From the NCBI GenBank assembly GCA_903913355.1, contig CAIWKU010000182.1, positions 1-8,972 of the forward strand: 8,972 bases of DNA, in the 5' to 3' direction. Of this stretch, positions 6,993-8,972 are shown piece after piece. Under the pieces are notes generated by a model. It was given only the letters and a program-made list of their open reading frames with translations. It was not told the origin of the DNA and searched no databases. Source of the stretch: an uncultured Bacteroidota bacterium. GTDB taxonomy: Bacteria; Bacteroidota; Bacteroidia; Chitinophagales; Chitinophagaceae. Numbering within the stretch: position 1 is the stretch's first letter; each line of letters opens with the position of its first letter. Made by a program: the position numbers and the translations under genes.

Positions 6993-7098
6993 CTTAGCGT
7001 TTTTTGCGTGTTCATTGCGTCCTTTGCGTTACTGCTTCTAATAGTACTTTTAAAAGCGGGAGCGCAAAGGACGCAATGAACACGCAACGAACGCTAAG
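6993..7098. repeat. Intergenic palindromic repeat, copy D (cleanest copy)
   Basis: The left arm (6993-7042) and right arm (7047-7098) are reverse complements over about 44 of 50 positions. A central block of 25 nt (7004-7028 against 7063-7087) pairs without mismatch. Outer ends are CTTAGCG and CGCTAAG; the inner boundary is CTTCTAA against TTTTAAAAG, with a very short loop. It lies between the third Wzi-type gene's stop (9 nt) and the SLBB gene's start (about 98 nt). The rest of this gap (6896-6992) shows no convincing promoter. Confidence 0.93.
6997..7036 (+). repeat. 40-nt exact direct repeat, right member
   Basis: Identical in sequence and orientation to 4432-4471. It forms most of the left arm of palindrome D. 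Confidence 0.95.
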
Positions 7099-7106
7099 GG
7101 GGGGGG
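7098..7106 (+). repeat. G9 homopolymer abutting a stop codon
   Basis: Nine consecutive G on the plus strand separate repeat D from the TAA (7107-7109, minus strand) of the third Wzi-type gene. In the transcript it is C9 just after the stop, so length changes would not alter the protein. It is a slippage-prone tract. Confidence 0.85.
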
Positions 7107-8741
7107 TTAGAGGCCGTAGGTGAATCCGAGGCTGTAGTTTTTGTTGGTGTAGGTGGTTCCGGCTATTTTATCATCGGTGTGTTGGAGTTGGAGGTAGGCA
7201 TTGATATAGAGTTTATGGGTGCATTCATAGGATATTTTCGAATAGAATTCTTTCCGGATGCTTTGGAGATCGAAAAGAAAATGGGGTTGGGGTTGCTGGA
7301 AATATTGCTGATCGATGGTTCCGGGGCCCCCTTTTCGCATTGCCTGGTAGCGTAACAGGATTTTTAGTCGGGGTAACGGGGTATATTTTGCTGTGAACAG
7401 GAGCCTGTCGGCATTATTACCCATCCAATCGCCCATCAGGTAACCATCATGGGTATAGTTTTGTGCGGGGAGCAGGTTCCGGTATACGAAGGGATTGATA
7501 CGGGTATATTCCATGCCCAGGGTTAGGTAGGGCAGGCCGATATCGGTAACCGATCCGCCAAGGGTAAAGCCCAGCTGGTTTCTGCTGTTTACCGGGTCGA
7601 ATATGGTGGAGAGCCTGATCTCATCAATAAACAGGGTTGCATATAGATGTGTTTTTCTGATCTGGTTGCGGGAGCTTAGCTGTAAAAATACCTGCTTGTT
7701 TGAGCCTGCATTGTTGTTTCCATTATTAATCAGGTTATCATAAATGGCATAGATAAAAATGGGATTCAGGTAGCCGATGTTTAGTCGGTCAGTAAAAATG
7801 ACATTTTCTCCAAAGCTGATGTCCAGGCCTTTGGTGGGGGTGATTTGTATGCTATGGCTGGACATGTATTTTGATACATAAATAATGCGTTGACCGCCAT
7901 AGGCTGTTACGCCGGTATTATAAGTGGCTGTGGAATCAATGATATTAGAATTCAGCCAGGCATGGGTAAAATTGAAACTAAGCCAGGGCAGGAGTTTATA
8001 ATCGAATCGTAAATAGGGGTAGGTAGGCGCTTTATCGGACAAAACGATTCTTCCGTTTTCTCCATAGCCCCAGGTAAGGTAATCCTGGCCAAAACTGACC
8101 ACCCCGTTTTTCCAGCTATATGCAATGCCGCCCCTGAGTTCCTGGTAGTTCTGGCTTTTGTGGTTGAGTGCCACCCTGGTAACGATACCGGTTTCGGGGG
8201 TGTTTTGTTTGAGACTATCGATAGCGGTTCCTCTTTCCGTGATATCATTATAGGAAAGATAAAAACCCCAGTGTTTACCTAGGTAGCCATAGATATTCAG
8301 TCCATTACTGGCTTGTATTACATTACTGCCATTGCCAGGAATGGTGCCTGCGGAAAGGATGGGATCGATTCTGATAAGTGTATTGTTTCCGGAAGCTGTG
8401 AACATACGCCAGCGATTGGCGGTATCTTTTTTTAGGAATTTGGTTTGTATCAATTGCATGGATGGTTGAAAGGACTCATCACTAAACTCCTGTTTGTAGA
8501 AGTTCAGTTCTTTTCTTTCTACCGGTGTGAGTTGGCTTTGTTTTGTGAGCAGGGTATCGAGGCAATTTTCTATATAGATTCTGGGGATGGGGCGGATATT
8601 ATCGTTATATACGATCAGGCCTTTCTGGGCCATGCGGTATAGGTAATTGTATATTTCGGAGTGGGGGTTTTCCCAGATGGTTTGTGATTGGAGTTTGGGG
8701 GTTAGGAGGCAGAGGAGACATAGGACACCCAATAATCTCAT
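7107..8741 (-). CDS. Divergent Wzi-type capsule assembly outer-membrane protein
   Basis: The chosen start is the ATG at 8741, giving 544 residues beginning MRLLGVLCLLCLLTPKLQSQ, a good signal peptide. The frame also extends upstream to a TTG at 8783, which would put 14 polar residues in front of it, so I reject that start. After the signal comes a helical N-terminal segment (about 27-62, SEIYNYLYRMAQKGLIVYND) that I associate with Bacteroidota Wzi-like proteins. A beta-rich barrel follows. The segment GQDYLTWGYGENGRIVLSDK (about 218-237) matches the Wzi signature region (WGxGxxGxLxxS), with WGYG in place of WWGPG. The C-terminus is LGFTYGL. It is only distantly related to the two plus-strand paralogs. 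It leads the minus-strand group, so it may be the barrel partner of the SLBB/Wzz pair in anchoring or assembling the polymer. Family call good; substrate unknown. Confidence 0.8.
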   Translation of the reverse strand: MRLLGVLCLLCLLTPKLQSQTIWENPHSEIYNYLYRMAQKGLIVYNDNIRPIPRIYIENCLDTLLTKQSQLTPVERKELNFYKQEFSDESFQPSMQLIQTKFLKKDTANRWRMFTASGNNTLIRIDPILSAGTIPGNGSNVIQASNGLNIYGYLGKHWGFYLSYNDITERGTAIDSLKQNTPETGIVTRVALNHKSQNYQELRGGIAYSWKNGVVSFGQDYLTWGYGENGRIVLSDKAPTYPYLRFDYKLLPWLSFNFTHAWLNSNIIDSTATYNTGVTAYGGQRIIYVSKYMSSHSIQITPTKGLDISFGENVIFTDRLNIGYLNPIFIYAIYDNLINNGNNNAGSNKQVFLQLSSRNQIRKTHLYATLFIDEIRLSTIFDPVNSRNQLGFTLGGSVTDIGLPYLTLGMEYTRINPFVYRNLLPAQNYTHDGYLMGDWMGNNADRLLFTAKYTPLPRLKILLRYQAMRKGGPGTIDQQYFQQPQPHFLFDLQSIRKEFYSKISYECTHKLYINAYLQLQHTDDKIAGTTYTNKNYSLGFTYGL

Positions 8742-8836
8742 TTTTGGGGGAAGAATTGCTGGGTGAGATTTATTGATTTTCAAAACTTGTTTTTTATTTA
8801 ATGTAAACGTTGGTGGGGATTGAAAATTGTTTTCCC

Positions 8837-8972
8837 CTCTTTGCGTTCATTGCGCGTCCATTGCGTTCTTTGCGGTACAGCTTTTAAAGGTTTGATTATT
8901 TATCTAAGCCTTATATTTAGTGCTAATGAAAATACCATTAACAGCAGTAACGCAAAGAACGCCCGCCTGAAC
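8837..8972. repeat. Intergenic palindromic repeat, copy E (cut by window end)
   Basis: The left arm (8837-8890) reads CTCTTTGCGTTCATTGCG and onward to CAGCTTTTAAAGG. An A/T-rich loop (8891-8935) follows, then the start of a right arm (8936-8962: CATTAACAGCAGTAACGC, AAAGAACGC). The arm is then replaced by cassette sequence as in copy C and runs off the window. The copy lies about 95 nt upstream of the third Wzi-type gene's start. The 8742-8836 leader is A/T-rich; AAGTTTTG on the minus strand near 8780-8787 faintly resembles the Bacteroidota -7 box, but no well-spaced -33 partner is seen. Confidence 0.85.
8963..8972. repeat. Start of the GC-rich cassette in repeat E (truncated)
   Basis: The last 14 bases (8959-8972) are identical to 4507-4520, which cross the module-cassette junction in copy C. 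In both copies the cassette begins right after a GCAAAGRACGC unit. Only 10 nt of the cassette are visible before the window ends. Confidence 0.65.

Noticed and set aside
4427..7098. Composite transposon bounded by repeats C and D
   Set aside because: No transposase lies between them and no target-site duplication is evident. The same repeat family also occurs in all other gaps, and the SLBB gene fits its operon neighbours.
8742..8783. TTG-initiated longer form of the third Wzi-type gene
   Set aside because: It would place 14 mostly polar residues before a complete signal peptide that begins at the ATG at 8741.

Overview
The window looks like a chromosomal piece of a Bacteroidota genome, probably Chitinophagaceae or a close relative. 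The signs are the protein families, the signal peptides ending in short Gln-containing cleavage sites (YSQ-S, FAQ-D, QSQ-T), the weak ribosome binding sites, one well-supported TTG start, and intergenic palindromes built from AGAACGCAA-like 9-mers. This placement is inference from gene content and style; no marker gene is present.

There are five protein genes, all for surface polysaccharide (capsule/exopolysaccharide) export or assembly. On the plus strand lie two tandem paralogous Wzi-family outer-membrane beta-barrel genes. The first (1-1344) is cut by the left edge of the window; the second (1527-3191) is complete. Converging on them from the right is a minus-strand run, in transcription order: a third, divergent Wzi-type barrel gene (8741-7107), a Wza-like SLBB polysaccharide export gene (6895-4577), and a Wzz-type chain-length/co-polymerase gene (4414-3350). 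Together these would give an inner-membrane co-polymerase, a periplasm-to-outer-membrane export channel and surface anchoring/assembly barrels. No glycosyltransferase, flippase, polymerase or tyrosine kinase domain is visible here.

No RNA gene, insertion sequence, CRISPR array or transposase was found. Every intergenic gap, however, carries a copy of one family of large inverted repeats (A-E), each starting 2-14 nt from a stop codon. The two arms of a copy match each other better than they match most other copies. One copy (A) has its modules in the opposite order. Two copies (C and, at the right edge, E) carry the same extra GC-rich cassette at the same point in the module. Copies C and D share a 40-nt exact direct repeat that brackets the SLBB gene.

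A second unexplained pattern is compositional. The plus strand is strongly G-over-C near gene ends, whichever way the gene runs, while sampled gene interiors are balanced. At the 3' end of the first gene this creates two G-quadruplex-type motifs.
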